NCBI RefSeq assembly: GCF_025319965.1
Contig: NZ_CP012549.1
Span: 868,001 to 932,000, forward strand
Direction: 5' to 3'
Length of the DNA: 64,000 nucleotides
Source of the DNA: Campylobacter sp. RM16187
GTDB lineage: Bacteria > Campylobacterota > Campylobacteria > Campylobacterales > Campylobacteraceae
In this document: piece after piece, positions 43,835-52,382 of the stretch
Layout: the number at the start of each line of letters is the position of its first letter
How positions within the stretch are numbered: the stretch's first letter is position 1
Notes under the pieces: model-generated
What the model was told of the DNA's origin: nothing
Database searches by the model: none
The model's input: the letters and a program-made list of their open reading frames with translations, nothing else
Translations under genes and position numbers: made by a program

Positions 43835-45488
43835 ATTTAATAAGAAAAATATTATTGCTATTTTAGCGCTACTATTAATATGCTTGATGTCTATAGTGGC
43901 ATTTAAAAATCAGCCAAAAAATATTATGTATGATAGTTACGAAAAGCTACTTGATGGTAATCTGATATCTGAAGCTACTATAGTGCAGAATGAAATTTTG
44001 ATCACGACAAAAGGCGGGCATAAATACACTATCGTAAAAGATGGGATAGATATGAGCAAGCTGGTTCAAAAAGTGCCCGTAAATGTGAAAAAAGAGCATC
44101 CTATAATAGAAGAAATTTTAGCTGTAATATTTCTTATAGCGATTGGATACGGTGTTTTATTTGTTTACGGAAGATACAAGCTAAAGAAAAAATCGGAAAA
44201 CACAAGCGATGAGAAAATGGGAGTGTATGAGATTGAAAATATATTTACAAGCTCGGTTGTGCCGGCTATATCAAATGTAAGCTTTAGCGATGTGGCAGGC
44301 ATAAAAGATGTGAAATTCGAACTTAGCGAGATAGTGGACTTCTTAAAAAATCCTGCCAAATACAGAAAATTTGGTATCAAAATGCCAAAAGGCGTACTTA
44401 TGATAGGACCTCCCGGAGTTGGTAAGACGCTTGTGGCAAAGGCTGTAGCAGGAGAGGCAAACGTGCCGTTTTTTTACCAAAGTGGAGCTGCATTTGTGCA
44501 AATTTACGTAGGAATGGGCGCAAAGAGGGTTAGAGAGCTGTTTTTAAAAGCTAAGGCTTACGCTCCATCGATAATCTTCATTGATGAGATAGACGCGGTC
44601 GGTAAAGTGCGCGGCGGAAGCAGAAACGATGAGCGTGAGGCTACGCTAAATCAGCTTTTAACCGAAATGGACGGCTTTGAGGATAACTCGGGCGTCATCG
44701 TGATAGCCGCTACAAACAGGATCGAGATGATAGATGAGGCATTGCTTCGCTCAGGCAGGTTTGATAGGAGAATTTATCTATCGATGCCTGATTTTTCAGA
44801 TAGGGTTGAAATTTTAAAATCATATCTTAAAGATAAAAGCTCTAGCGTATCGCCTGAAGATATAGCTAAGATCAGTGTCGGTTTTTCAGGAGCCGCACTT
44901 GCTACTTTAGTTAATGAAGCTGCTATAAACGCACTTAGAAATAACAAAGGCACGATAGATATGAGCGACTTTGAAAACGTGCTAAATAAAGTCTTGCTTG
45001 GCAAAAAGCGCGTGCTTAGCTACAACGATGAAGAGAAAAAAATTCAAGCACTTTATCAAAGTGCAAAGGCTCTAAGTGCTTATTGGTTTGGAGTTGAGTT
45101 TGAAAAAATTTCGCTTGTGGAAGATCACTTTAGAGCCACTGAACGCGAGATAGAGTCTAAGACTCAAATGCTCTCTCGCATAAAAGTATGTCTAGCCGGT
45201 ATGAGCGCTTTAAAAGAGAGCAGGGATGACATCTTTTCAAACGCACACAGCGATATAGCAAAGGCAAAAGAGATCGCTCAAAATATGGTTTTTGAGTATG
45301 GTATGGGCAAAACTCTAGTGCCAAATCCTGCTGATGTGGAGAGCATACTTCAAGAGGCGTATAGCGAGATATCGGAGTTTTTGCGAGGGATGAAGGTGCA
45401 AACGGAAAAAATTTGTGAGTACATCATAGCAAACGAGAGTATAGATAAGACAGCGATAAAGATAATAATACAAAGCTCTTATGAATAA
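43821..45488 (+). CDS. FtsH-like membrane AAA+ ATPase lacking the zinc protease site
   Basis: The 555-residue protein has two membrane helices (about 9-27 and 98-117) around a periplasmic loop, then an intact AAA+ domain. Walker A GPPGVGKT is at 196-203, the pore loop is YVGMG at 229-233, Walker B IIFIDEID is at 251-258, and the second region of homology ends SGRFDRR. At the place of the zinc motif HEAGH there is QSAKA (residues 413-417), so both His ligands and the catalytic Glu are lost, while the surrounding helix pattern and the later [10 protein letters not shown] segment are kept. It is thus a likely pseudoprotease, perhaps an unfoldase or a regulatory partner of active FtsH. I prefer the ATG at 43821 (after ACGAGG) over the one at 43800. 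Confidence 0.88.
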   Translation: MQKFKFNKKNIIAILALLLICLMSIVAFKNQPKNIMYDSYEKLLDGNLISEATIVQNEILITTKGGHKYTIVKDGIDMSKLVQKVPVNVKKEHPIIEEILAVIFLIAIGYGVLFVYGRYKLKKKSENTSDEKMGVYEIENIFTSSVVPAISNVSFSDVAGIKDVKFELSEIVDFLKNPAKYRKFGIKMPKGVLMIGPPGVGKTLVAKAVAGEANVPFFYQSGAAFVQIYVGMGAKRVRELFLKAKAYAPSIIFIDEIDAVGKVRGGSRNDEREATLNQLLTEMDGFEDNSGVIVIAATNRIEMIDEALLRSGRFDRRIYLSMPDFSDRVEILKSYLKDKSSSVSPEDIAKISVGFSGAALATLVNEAAINALRNNKGTIDMSDFENVLNKVLLGKKRVLSYNDEEKKIQALYQSAKALSAYWFGVEFEKISLVEDHFRATEREIESKTQMLSRIKVCLAGMSALKESRDDIFSNAHSDIAKAKEIAQNMVFEYGMGKTLVPNPADVESILQEAYSEISEFLRGMKVQTEKICEYIIANESIDKTAIKIIIQSSYE

Positions 45489-45539
45489 TTTGCAATAATA
45501 TGCTAAAATCGCACATATTTTAACAATGGAGTAAAATTT

Positions 45540-46079
45540 ATGAAGATAAAAATAGGAATTTTAACGCTTTCAGATAGAGCAAGCGAAGGTACTTACGAGG
45601 ATCAATCAGGACCTGCGATAAAAGCGGTTCTTGATGAGTGGATAACAAGTGAGCGCGAGTATATATACGAAGTAATCCCTGATGAGTTTGAACTTATAAA
45701 AAAGCGACTTATAAATATGGTTGATAATCTTGGATGTAATCTGGTTTTAACCACCGGAGGAACCGGTCCTGCGGTTAGAGATGTGACTCCTGAAGCAACT
45801 GAAGCAGTATGCGAAAAGATGATGCCCGGCTTTGGAGAACTAATGCGAGCGGCAAGCTTGAAATTTGTGCCTACTGCGATACTGTCACGCCAAACAGCTG
45901 GCATTAGAGGACGCGCCTTAATCGTAAATTTACCTGGGCAACCAAAGGCTATAAGAGAGTGCTTGGAGCCGATATTTCCTTCTATACCTTACTGTATTGA
46001 TCTTATCGAGGGTGCTTATATAGAGACTGATGAAAATGTGATGAAGGTCTTTAGACCAAAGCAAAAGAAGATTTCTTAA
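45540..46079 (+). CDS. mogA: Molybdopterin adenylyltransferase MogA
   Basis: The 179-residue MoCF-domain protein has the signature segments LSDRASEGTYEDQSGP, LVLTTGGTGPAVRDVTPEAT and the LIVNLPGQPKAIRECL end typical of MogA. It adenylates molybdopterin before molybdenum insertion, needed for formate dehydrogenase, nitrate reductase and similar enzymes. A vegetative -10-like TGCTAAAAT lies about 35 bases upstream, so it may have its own promoter after the FtsH-like gene. Confidence 0.92.
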   Translation: MKIKIGILTLSDRASEGTYEDQSGPAIKAVLDEWITSEREYIYEVIPDEFELIKKRLINMVDNLGCNLVLTTGGTGPAVRDVTPEATEAVCEKMMPGFGELMRAASLKFVPTAILSRQTAGIRGRALIVNLPGQPKAIRECLEPIFPSIPYCIDLIEGAYIETDENVMKVFRPKQKKIS

Positions 46080-46087
46080 CTGATCAA

Positions 46088-46111
46088 AAGGAGAGTTTAA
46101 AATCTCTCCTT
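46088..46111 (+). terminator. Rho-independent terminator between mogA and dedA
   Basis: AAGGAGAG and CTCTCCTT form a perfect 8-bp stem with an 8-base loop, followed on the plus strand by AATCTATTTTTTT. It lies 8 bases after the mogA stop and just beyond the leftward dedA stop, so it may serve both convergent genes. Confidence 0.8.
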
Positions 46112-46114
46112 AAT

Positions 46115-46708
46115 CTATTTTTTTGATTTTTTTATATAAATATAAATTGCCGTTAATGCAGCTACCGCTACAAGCATTGCTAAGACTATATTTTTAAATA
46201 GCTCTTTATCATAATCAGTCCCTAAATAATACCCCACAGCAAGTAAGATCGCCACCCAAATTCCAGCTCCCAAAGTTGTATAAAGGCTAAATTTAAAAAG
46301 ATTCATTTTGGCTAGACCTGCAGGAAGGCTTATATATTGACGAATTCCAGGGATTATACGACAGTTAAATGTAGAAATTTCACCGTGCTTGTTAAAGAAA
46401 TTTTCAAATTTTTGCATCTTTTCTTCTGTAATTCGCACGTATTTGCCGTATTTTAGTATAAGATCTCTTCCGAAAAAGTAGCATAGATAGTAGTTAAACA
46501 CTGCACCGGCTAAAGAGCCGCCTGTGCCTGCTAAAAAGGCTATGATCAGATTCATCTCGCCTTTGCTTGCAAGATATCCTGCTGGTATCATAACTATCTC
46601 GCTTGGAAACGGAAAAAACGAGCTTTCTAAAAACATCATGCAAAATATGCCGATATATCCCCATTGCCCGACAGTTTCAACGATGAAATTTATAACTTCA
46701 CTGAGCAA
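46115..46708 (-). CDS. DedA family membrane protein
   Basis: The 197-residue protein has four to five membrane helices and the DedA/SNARE-associated signatures FLESSFFPFPSEIVMIPAGY, then GTGGSLAGAVFNYYLCYFFG and the GRIIPG-like CRIIPGIRQYISLPAGLAKM. DedA proteins move or flip lipids such as undecaprenyl phosphate or phosphatidylethanolamine. It is a single leftward gene between two hairpins. Confidence 0.88.
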   Translation of the reverse strand: MLSEVINFIVETVGQWGYIGIFCMMFLESSFFPFPSEIVMIPAGYLASKGEMNLIIAFLAGTGGSLAGAVFNYYLCYFFGRDLILKYGKYVRITEEKMQKFENFFNKHGEISTFNCRIIPGIRQYISLPAGLAKMNLFKFSLYTTLGAGIWVAILLAVGYYLGTDYDKELFKNIVLAMLVAVAALTAIYIYIKKSKK

Positions 46709-46740
46709 ATTTAGCCTTTAAAGTAAAATTTGGATTTGTA

Positions 46741-46765
46741 AAGCCTAAACGCATTGTTTAGGCTT
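46741..46765 (-). terminator. Hairpin downstream of metQ
   Basis: AAGCCTAAAC and GTTTAGGCTT form a perfect 10-bp stem with a 5-base loop, 9 bases past the metQ stop. The T run after it is weak, but the stem and position support termination of metQ before dedA. Confidence 0.65.
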
Positions 46766-46773
46766 TGGTTGCA

Positions 46774-47550
46774 TTAAAACGCAGGAAGAATGGCACCTTC
46801 GTATTTACTCTCTATAAATTTTTTCACTTCAGCCGAATTTATAGCTTTATCTAAAGCTTTTATTTTTGGAGCGTTTTCATTGCCTGCTTTTACAACCACG
46901 TAGTTCGTATAAGGGCTATCTTTGCTCTCAAGCGCAAGCGCATCTTTTGACGGATTTAGCTTCGCGTTTAAAGCGTAGTTTGTATTGATAACCGCGATAG
47001 TTACGTCACTTAGTGTTCTTGGAATTTGCGCTGCTTCGATCTCGCTAAATTTTAAATTTTTAGGATTTTCCACGATATCAAGCGGAGTTTTTAGAGGATT
47101 ATCGTTTAGCTTGATAAGTCCTGCAGTTGCAAGCACATCCAGTGCACGGCTCTCGTTTGTCGGATCGTTTGGTATCGCTACAGTGTCGCCGTTTTTTAGC
47201 TCGCTTAGATCTTTTATCTTAGCCGAATAAACTCCCATTGGCTCAAGGTGAACGCCTACAGTTTTAACCAGATGAGTGCCTTTGTTTTTGTTAAATTCGT
47301 TTAGATATGGTAGGTGTTGAAAGAAATTTGCGTCAAGATCGCCATCTTCGGTTGCCAAATTTGGGATAGTGTAGTCGTTAAACTCTTTGATCTCAAGTTT
47401 AAATCCGTCTTTTTCAACTAGAGGTTTAACCACTTCAAGAATTTCTGCGTGAGGAACAGGTGTAGCGCCAACTATGATTGTCTTAGCTTTATCAGCCGAG
47501 CTTAAAGTTACTGCAAGTAGTGCACCAAGTAGAATTTTAGAAAATTTCAT
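46774..47550 (-). CDS. metQ: Methionine ABC transporter substrate-binding protein MetQ
   Basis: The 258-residue NlpA-family protein has a signal peptide ending near SSADKA and the conserved segments VGATPVPHAEILEVVKPLVE, DANFFQHLPYLNEF and VAIPNDPTNESRALDVLATA. It binds methionine in the periplasm and delivers it to MetNI. Most MetQ proteins are lipoproteins; here the signal peptide has no lipobox Cys, so it may be free in the periplasm. It is separated from metNI by a terminator and a candidate attenuator and so is probably regulated on its own. Confidence 0.9.
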   Translation of the reverse strand: MKFSKILLGALLAVTLSSADKAKTIIVGATPVPHAEILEVVKPLVEKDGFKLEIKEFNDYTIPNLATEDGDLDANFFQHLPYLNEFNKNKGTHLVKTVGVHLEPMGVYSAKIKDLSELKNGDTVAIPNDPTNESRALDVLATAGLIKLNDNPLKTPLDIVENPKNLKFSEIEAAQIPRTLSDVTIAVINTNYALNAKLNPSKDALALESKDSPYTNYVVVKAGNENAPKIKALDKAINSAEVKKFIESKYEGAILPAF

Positions 47551-47598
47551 TTTTTTATCCTTTAAATTTATAAATATAGCTAATTCATTTAAAAGGAT

Positions 47599-47604
47599 AG
47601 TATA
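47599..47604 (-). promoter_or_regulatory. Possible -10 box (TATACT) close to metQ
   Basis: TATACT reads leftward about 50 bases upstream of the metQ ATG, beyond the attenuator-like hairpins. If active it would let metQ be expressed independently of the leader. There is no clear -35. Confidence 0.25.
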
Positions 47605-47619
47605 GGCGGGAAGCTTATT

Positions 47620-47677
47620 AAATTTCTTTTTAAATGTTTAGCCAAAACTAAGCACTTAAAAAGAAATTTGTGCTTAG
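47620..47677 (-). promoter_or_regulatory. Attenuator-like pair of mutually exclusive hairpins upstream of metQ
   Basis: Reading leftward, CTAAGCAC (47677-47670) pairs with GTGCTTAG (47655-47648) in a perfect 8-bp stem followed by TTTT, a terminator shape. The loop between them, AAATTTCTTTTTAA (47669-47656), is perfectly complementary to TTAAAAAGAAATTT (47633-47620). With the adjoining GTG/CAT (one G-U) and inner TTAG/CTAA this gives a hairpin of about 21 pairs that uses the whole 3' arm of the first stem. The two structures cannot coexist. The leader ORF stop codon is two bases upstream of the first arm. Confidence 0.65.
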
Positions 47678-47679
47678 CG

Positions 47680-47739
47680 TTAGTCTTTCGACGACTTAAA
47701 TTTTACACAACGACACATTTCGCACATATCTGATTTCAT
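47680..47739 (-). CDS. Cys/Met-rich leader peptide upstream of metQ (19 aa)
   Basis: The ORF encodes MKSDMCEMCRCVKFKSSKD, with three Cys and three Met in the first eleven residues. AAGGA lies six bases upstream of its ATG, an ideal ribosome binding site. It sits after the metI terminator and its stop codon adjoins a terminator-like stem. The layout matches leader peptides whose translation senses an amino acid or its charged tRNA and controls the downstream gene, here the methionine-binding protein. Cys-containing leader peptides acting as attenuators of sulfur genes are known from mycobacteria; the same role here is inference. Confidence 0.65.
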   Translation of the reverse strand: MKSDMCEMCRCVKFKSSKD

Positions 47740-47805
47740 CTTCTATCCTTTCTTTTAAATTAAAATAATTTTGAGATTGTAGATAAAAAATATTTAAAAA
47801 AAAAT

Positions 47806-47830
47806 AAAAGTAGCAAAAAATGCTACTTTT
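47806..47830 (-). terminator. Rho-independent terminator of metNI
   Basis: AAAAGTAGCA and TGCTACTTTT form a perfect 10-bp stem with a 5-base loop, followed leftward by ATTTTTTTTT. The metI stop codon lies inside the stem. This ends the valS-metN-metI transcript and makes metQ a separate unit. Confidence 0.85.
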
Positions 47831-48512
47831 TTGTTACTTTGTAGAGTAAATTTCCTATTGATTGAAAAATTTGAACCATTATGATTAGGATAACCACCGT
47901 ATAAAGCATGATATCAGGTCTAAAGCGCTGATATCCGTAGTTGATCGCAACTGCTCCAAGACCGCCTCCGCCGACCGCTCCAGCCATCGCTGAAAATCCA
48001 ACGATAACTATCAAAGTAAGAGTTATGGCTGATATTATGCCCGGAAGTGCTTCGACAAACATTATCTTAAATATGATCTGCGAATTTGACGCGCCAAAGC
48101 TTTTTGCGGCTTCGATTATGCCTTTATCAACCTCTTTTAGCGCACTTTCGATGAGTCTTGCGATGAAGGGTGCAGCACCTATGGTAAGAGGCACGATGGC
48201 TGCCGTTGTGCCGATACTTGTGCCCACTATCATCTTAGTAAACGGGAAAAGCACGATGATGAGTATGATAAACGGAAAGCTTCTTAGCGTGTTTACGATT
48301 ATATCAAGCACTAGATACAGCTTTTTGTTTGGCTTAAGTCCGTCTTTATCGCTAAGCACTAAAAGCACCGCGGGGATAAGCCCAAGCGCGAATGCAAGCA
48401 GGGTGGAAACCAAGCTCATATAAAGCGTCTCGTTGATCGCAGGAAGCAAAATTCGCTCAAAAACATCGGGAAATTTAGAAAAATCTATCCCAAACATCAC
48501 GCTACCTCCCAT
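47823..48512 (-). CDS. metI: Methionine ABC transporter permease MetI
   Basis: The 229-residue permease has five membrane helices and the EAA loop [20 protein letters not shown]. The C-terminal [20 protein letters not shown] segment is typical of MetI. It forms a homodimer with MetN below. Its start overlaps the end of metN by 16 bases. Confidence 0.92.
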   Translation of the reverse strand: MGGSVMFGIDFSKFPDVFERILLPAINETLYMSLVSTLLAFALGLIPAVLLVLSDKDGLKPNKKLYLVLDIIVNTLRSFPFIILIIVLFPFTKMIVGTSIGTTAAIVPLTIGAAPFIARLIESALKEVDKGIIEAAKSFGASNSQIIFKIMFVEALPGIISAITLTLIVIVGFSAMAGAVGGGGLGAVAINYGYQRFRPDIMLYTVVILIIMVQIFQSIGNLLYKVTKK

Positions 48513-49453
48513 AAAACGCCACTTTGTTTGACATACTCTATCACTTTTGCTTCATCTTCTTTTTCTACGTTTATCACGAGTGAGCCAAGGACGTTTTCGT
48601 TTAACTTTTCAAGCTTTCCCCAGACGATGTTAAAATCGACATTTAGAGTTCTTGCCATGTGTGTGATAATGCTTTTTTGAGCTACTTCTTTTGGAAAAAA
48701 CAGACGGATATTTACTCCGCTTTGAGGCAGAATCTCAACTTCTCCTAAAAACTCTTTCATCTTCTCATCCGGCTTTAAAAATAACTCTTCGATCCTGCCT
48801 GAGCCTATGATTTTGCCGTGTTCTAGCAGGATAGCTCTATGTGCGGTTGATTTTACGACTTCCATCTCGTGAGTAACTATAACTATGCTTATTTTTAGCT
48901 CGCGATTGATTTTTTTTAAAAGCTCAAGAATAGAATTTGTCGTGTTTGGATCAAGAGCCGATGTCGCCTCATCGCTTAGTAAAATTTTAGGATTTAAGGC
49001 AAGCGCTCTAGCTATAGCTACACGCTGCTTTTGACCTCCGCTTAGCTCGCTTGGATAACTTTTTGATTTGTTGCTTAGCCCTACAAGCTCGAGCAACTCG
49101 CTTACTCTTTTTTGAATTTCACTTTTTGGATATTTCCAAAACTCAAGCGGTGTTGCGATATTGTCAAATACGTTTTTTCTAGCCATTAGCGCAAAGTGCT
49201 GAAATATCATGCCGACATCTTTTCTAAAGTGTCTAAGCTCATTTGCGCTGATATCTTTTATTTCTTTGCCATATACTTTTACGGAGCCGCTTTGATAACT
49301 CTCAAGTCCGTTTATGCAGCGAAGCAGGGTTGATTTGCCTGCGCCGCTATGTCCTACAAGTGCGAAAATTTCGCTCTCATTTACTGTAAAACTCACGTCG
49401 TCTATGACTTTTGTATCACCATAGTATTTAATCAAATTTGAAATTTCTATCAT
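48497..49453 (-). CDS. metN: Methionine ABC transporter ATP-binding protein MetN
   Basis: The 318-residue ATPase has Walker [10 protein letters not shown], signature [15 protein letters not shown] and Walker [16 protein letters not shown]-terminal NIL/ACT-like domain follows (residues about 240-318, with [20 protein letters not shown]), which binds methionine and inhibits transport when the amino acid is plentiful. It is followed by metI and preceded by a small membrane-protein gene after 17 bases. Confidence 0.94.
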   Translation of the reverse strand: MIEISNLIKYYGDTKVIDDVSFTVNESEIFALVGHSGAGKSTLLRCINGLESYQSGSVKVYGKEIKDISANELRHFRKDVGMIFQHFALMARKNVFDNIATPLEFWKYPKSEIQKRVSELLELVGLSNKSKSYPSELSGGQKQRVAIARALALNPKILLSDEATSALDPNTTNSILELLKKINRELKISIVIVTHEMEVVKSTAHRAILLEHGKIIGSGRIEELFLKPDEKMKEFLGEVEILPQSGVNIRLFFPKEVAQKSIITHMARTLNVDFNIVWGKLEKLNENVLGSLVINVEKEDEAKVIEYVKQSGVLWEVA

Positions 49454-49470
49454 TAAGTTTATATGCCTTG

Positions 49471-49617
49471 TTATTTAAATAAAAAATAATAAATCACATA
49501 AAACCAACTAAGAAATCCATGTATAATCGCCCATAAAATGCTTTTGTTCGCACCCCATGACAAGGCGACCGCAACGACAGTTCCTAAAGTAAATCCACCA
49601 AATCCTAAACCCTTCAT
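49471..49617 (-). CDS. Small membrane protein between valS and metN (48 aa)
   Basis: The ORF from the ATG at 49617 has AAGGA nine bases upstream. It encodes two hydrophobic stretches: [20 protein letters not shown] and [20 protein letters not shown], separated by ANKS. This looks like a two-helix hairpin membrane protein. It fills the gap between valS (14 bases before) and metN (17 bases after), so it is co-transcribed with the methionine importer. The frame on this strand is clean while the alternative frame is a poor protein. Function unknown; an accessory to MetNI is possible. Confidence 0.6.
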   Translation of the reverse strand: MKGLGFGGFTLGTVVAVALSWGANKSILWAIIHGFLSWFYVIYYFLFK

Positions 49618-49631
49618 TCTTATCCTTTAAG

Positions 49632-52247
49632 TTATTTACTAAATTTTTTAAGCTCAGCTTCCACCTTTTCAAACTGCTCTTTTGCACTTGCAAGACCTGC
49701 TTTGTTTGTTTCTATCACATCAGCAGGAGCATTTGCCACAAATTTTTCGTTATTAAGCATGTTTGAAAGCTTTATTATCTCTTTTTCAAGCTTGTTTTTT
49801 TGCGCGGTAAGTCTACTTATCATCGCCGACATATCAACGCCTTCAAGCGAGATAAATACCTCTAAATTTTCGCTTACATCACATACCGCATCATCTATCT
49901 TGCTACTTGTAAATTCGATTTGCTCGCATTTGGAAAGTAGGGCGATATACTCTTTTGCCTCGCTTAAATTTTCGCTTCTATTTAGCTTCACGTAAGCCTT
50001 TGAGATTTTAGAATTTCCTAAATCGATAGTCGCTTTTGCGCGTCTTATAGCAACTATCGCTTCGATTACTAGTGAAAAAATGCCTTCGATCTTTAAATTT
50101 TGCTCTTTTATCTCAGGATAGCGCGAAATCATTATAGAGCCTGAGTTTTGTAAATTTGTGCCGCTTAGCTCGTGATATAAGTATTCGCTGATAAACGGCA
50201 TAAACGGACTTAGCAGCCTCATCGCCTCTTTAAATATGCTTCCAAGCTCTTTTACGCTACTTTTATCGGCTTTGCTAAGCTCAATTCCCCAGTCGCAAAA
50301 CTCATCCCAGAGAAATTTATAAAGCGCATTTGCAGCGTCATTAAAGCGGTAAGCATCGATATTTTCACGCACCTGCTTAACACACTCGTTAAAGCGACTG
50401 TTTATATAAATTCCAAGCTTGGTTTTAAGCTCTATCTTATCAAGATCTTCAAATTTACTCTCGTTTAGTAGCAAATATTTGCTAGCATTATAAAGCTTGT
50501 TTGTAAAATTTCTTACTAGCTTCATCTTGTCTTCACTAAGCTTTATATCGCGTCCTTGAACGGCAAGCAGTGCCAGAGTAAAACGCAAGATATCGGCGCT
50601 ATACTCCTCGATGCTATCAAGCGGATCGATTACGTTTCCAAGGCTTTTACTCATCTTTCTGCCTTGCTCGTCTTTAACTAAAGCGTGCAGGTAGATATCG
50701 CTAAACGGAAGCTTACCAAGCGCATTTTGCCCTTGAAACATCATCCTTGCAACCCAGAAAAATAGTATATCAAAGCCTGTTATAAGTAGGTTGTTTGGAT
50801 AAAATTCTTTTAAATCCTCTTCAAACCATTTTTCGTTTTTAAGCTCGTCACCGTTTCCCCAGCCAAGCGTGCTAAACGGCCAAAGCCCGGAGCTAAACCA
50901 CGTATCAAGCACATCTTTATCTTGATGTATCTTTTTGCTTTTACATTTTTTACATTCGGTTGGTTCGCCCTCATCGGCCCACTCATGACCGCACTCATCA
51001 CAGTAAAAAACGGGAATTTGATGTCCCCACCAAAGTTGGCGAGATATACACCAGTCTCTTAGCTCCCTCATCCACGCGTTAAAGCTATTTACCCAGTGTG
51101 CAGGGTAAAATTTAGCAAGCCCTGCGCTTACGTCGGCTATGGTCTGATCGGCGATCTCGCGCTTTACGAACCACTGTTTTGAGATGTAAGGCTCTACGAC
51201 ATTTTTACAGCGGTAGCAGTAGCCTACTTGATTTTCGTAGTCTTCAATCTTTTCGATATTTCCGATCTTTTCAAGCTCCGCTACGATGATATCTCTTGCC
51301 TCAAGTCTTTCAAGACCTTTAAATTTATCGCACTGCTCGTTTAGGATTCCGGTCTCATCAAAGCAGGTGATAAACTCCAAGTTATGGCGTTTGCCAACCT
51401 CGTAGTCGTTCATATCGTGAGCAGGAGTAACCTTAACAAGTCCCGTTCCAAACTCCATATCTACGTGCTCGTCGGCTATGATCTCTATCTCGCGGTTGAT
51501 GATAGGCAAAATCACTTTTTTGCCGACTAGATGTTTGTATCTCTCGTCGTTTGGATTTACCATTACGGCTGTATCGCCGAAGTATGTTTCCGGGCGAGTT
51601 GTGGCTACTACGATATAGTCTTTGCTATCTTTTAAAAAGTATCTGATGTTATAGAGCTTGCCTTTGTTGTCTTTATGCTCAACCTCGATATCGCTAAGTG
51701 CGCCATCATGTGTACACCAGTTTATCATATAGTTTCCGCGAACTATCGTGCCGTTTTCATAAAGCTTGACAAATGCCTTTTTAACGGCTTTTTTAAGCCC
51801 TTCATCCATGGTAAATCTCTGGCGACTCCAAGCAGGAGTTATGCCAAGGCGGCGCATCTGATGAACTATCATACCGCCGCTTTTTTCCTTCCATTGCCAT
51901 ACGCGCTTTACAAACTCTTCGCGTCCTATACTCTCTTTGGTTATGCCTTGAGCTAAAAGCTGCTTTTCAACGACGTTTTGAGTGGCGATTCCTGCGTGAT
52001 CAAGCCCCGGCTGCCAAAGCGTTTTGTAGCCGTCCATTCTTTTATAGCGAGTGATGATATCTTGAAGTGTAAAAGTAAGGGAGTGGCCGATATGAAGCGA
52101 ACCTGTTACGTTTGGAGGAGGCATCATAATGCAAAATTTGCGTCCGTCTCTTTGGATCTCTTTGTTTGCGTCTATCTCGAAATATCCGCGCTCTTCCCAA
52201 ATTTTATAAAATTTCTCTTCAACCTCTTTTGCGTTGTAAAAACTCAC
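49632..52247 (-). CDS. valS: Valine-tRNA ligase
   Basis: The 871-residue class I synthetase has the HIGH motif in PPPNVTGSLHIGHSLTF and the KMSKS motif in GRKMSKSLGNVIDP. An editing (CP1) domain is in between and a C-terminal coiled-coil arm covers the last 65 residues (NKLEKEIIKLSNMLNNEKFV). A zinc-binding set of CDEC and CKKC pairs is seen near residue 420. It charges tRNA-Val. It leads the leftward operon to metI. No T-box or leader structure was seen upstream. Confidence 0.96.
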   Translation of the reverse strand: MSFYNAKEVEEKFYKIWEERGYFEIDANKEIQRDGRKFCIMMPPPNVTGSLHIGHSLTFTLQDIITRYKRMDGYKTLWQPGLDHAGIATQNVVEKQLLAQGITKESIGREEFVKRVWQWKEKSGGMIVHQMRRLGITPAWSRQRFTMDEGLKKAVKKAFVKLYENGTIVRGNYMINWCTHDGALSDIEVEHKDNKGKLYNIRYFLKDSKDYIVVATTRPETYFGDTAVMVNPNDERYKHLVGKKVILPIINREIEIIADEHVDMEFGTGLVKVTPAHDMNDYEVGKRHNLEFITCFDETGILNEQCDKFKGLERLEARDIIVAELEKIGNIEKIEDYENQVGYCYRCKNVVEPYISKQWFVKREIADQTIADVSAGLAKFYPAHWVNSFNAWMRELRDWCISRQLWWGHQIPVFYCDECGHEWADEGEPTECKKCKSKKIHQDKDVLDTWFSSGLWPFSTLGWGNGDELKNEKWFEEDLKEFYPNNLLITGFDILFFWVARMMFQGQNALGKLPFSDIYLHALVKDEQGRKMSKSLGNVIDPLDSIEEYSADILRFTLALLAVQGRDIKLSEDKMKLVRNFTNKLYNASKYLLLNESKFEDLDKIELKTKLGIYINSRFNECVKQVRENIDAYRFNDAANALYKFLWDEFCDWGIELSKADKSSVKELGSIFKEAMRLLSPFMPFISEYLYHELSGTNLQNSGSIMISRYPEIKEQNLKIEGIFSLVIEAIVAIRRAKATIDLGNSKISKAYVKLNRSENLSEAKEYIALLSKCEQIEFTSSKIDDAVCDVSENLEVFISLEGVDMSAMISRLTAQKNKLEKEIIKLSNMLNNEKFVANAPADVIETNKAGLASAKEQFEKVEAELKKFSK

Positions 52248-52348
52248 TTCAAATCCTTTTAGAATTTATCAAAAATGCTCGATTTTATCAGAATTTTACT
52301 AATAAGGCGATTAAATTTATAAGAGTAGATTTAAATTTAAGGTTGAAG

Positions 52349-52374
52349 GAGGAGGCTCTAGCTGAAGCCGCCTC
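52349..52374 (-). terminator. Hairpin downstream of the alpha-2-macroglobulin gene
   Basis: GAGG-A-GGCT and AGCC-G-CCTC pair with one A/G mismatch and an 8-base loop, 9 bases past the stop of the large gene. The T run (TTTTT) is on the plus strand, so leftward termination would depend on the stem. A rightward antisense terminator is the alternative reading. Confidence 0.5.
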
Positions 52375-52382
52375 TTTTTGGT

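Noticed and set aside
47941-48423. 160-codon rightward open frame opposite metI
   Set aside because: metI is clearly the coding strand (EAA loop, helices); the alternative protein is low-complexity.
49508-49693. 61-codon leftward ORF overlapping the end of valS
   Set aside because: It overlaps the valS coiled-coil end and the 48-residue membrane protein in another frame, without a ribosome binding site; the 49471-49617 frame is better.
52248-52382. Possible T-box or attenuator upstream of valS
   Set aside because: Only one imperfect hairpin is present and it fits a terminator of the upstream gene; no T-box motif was seen.
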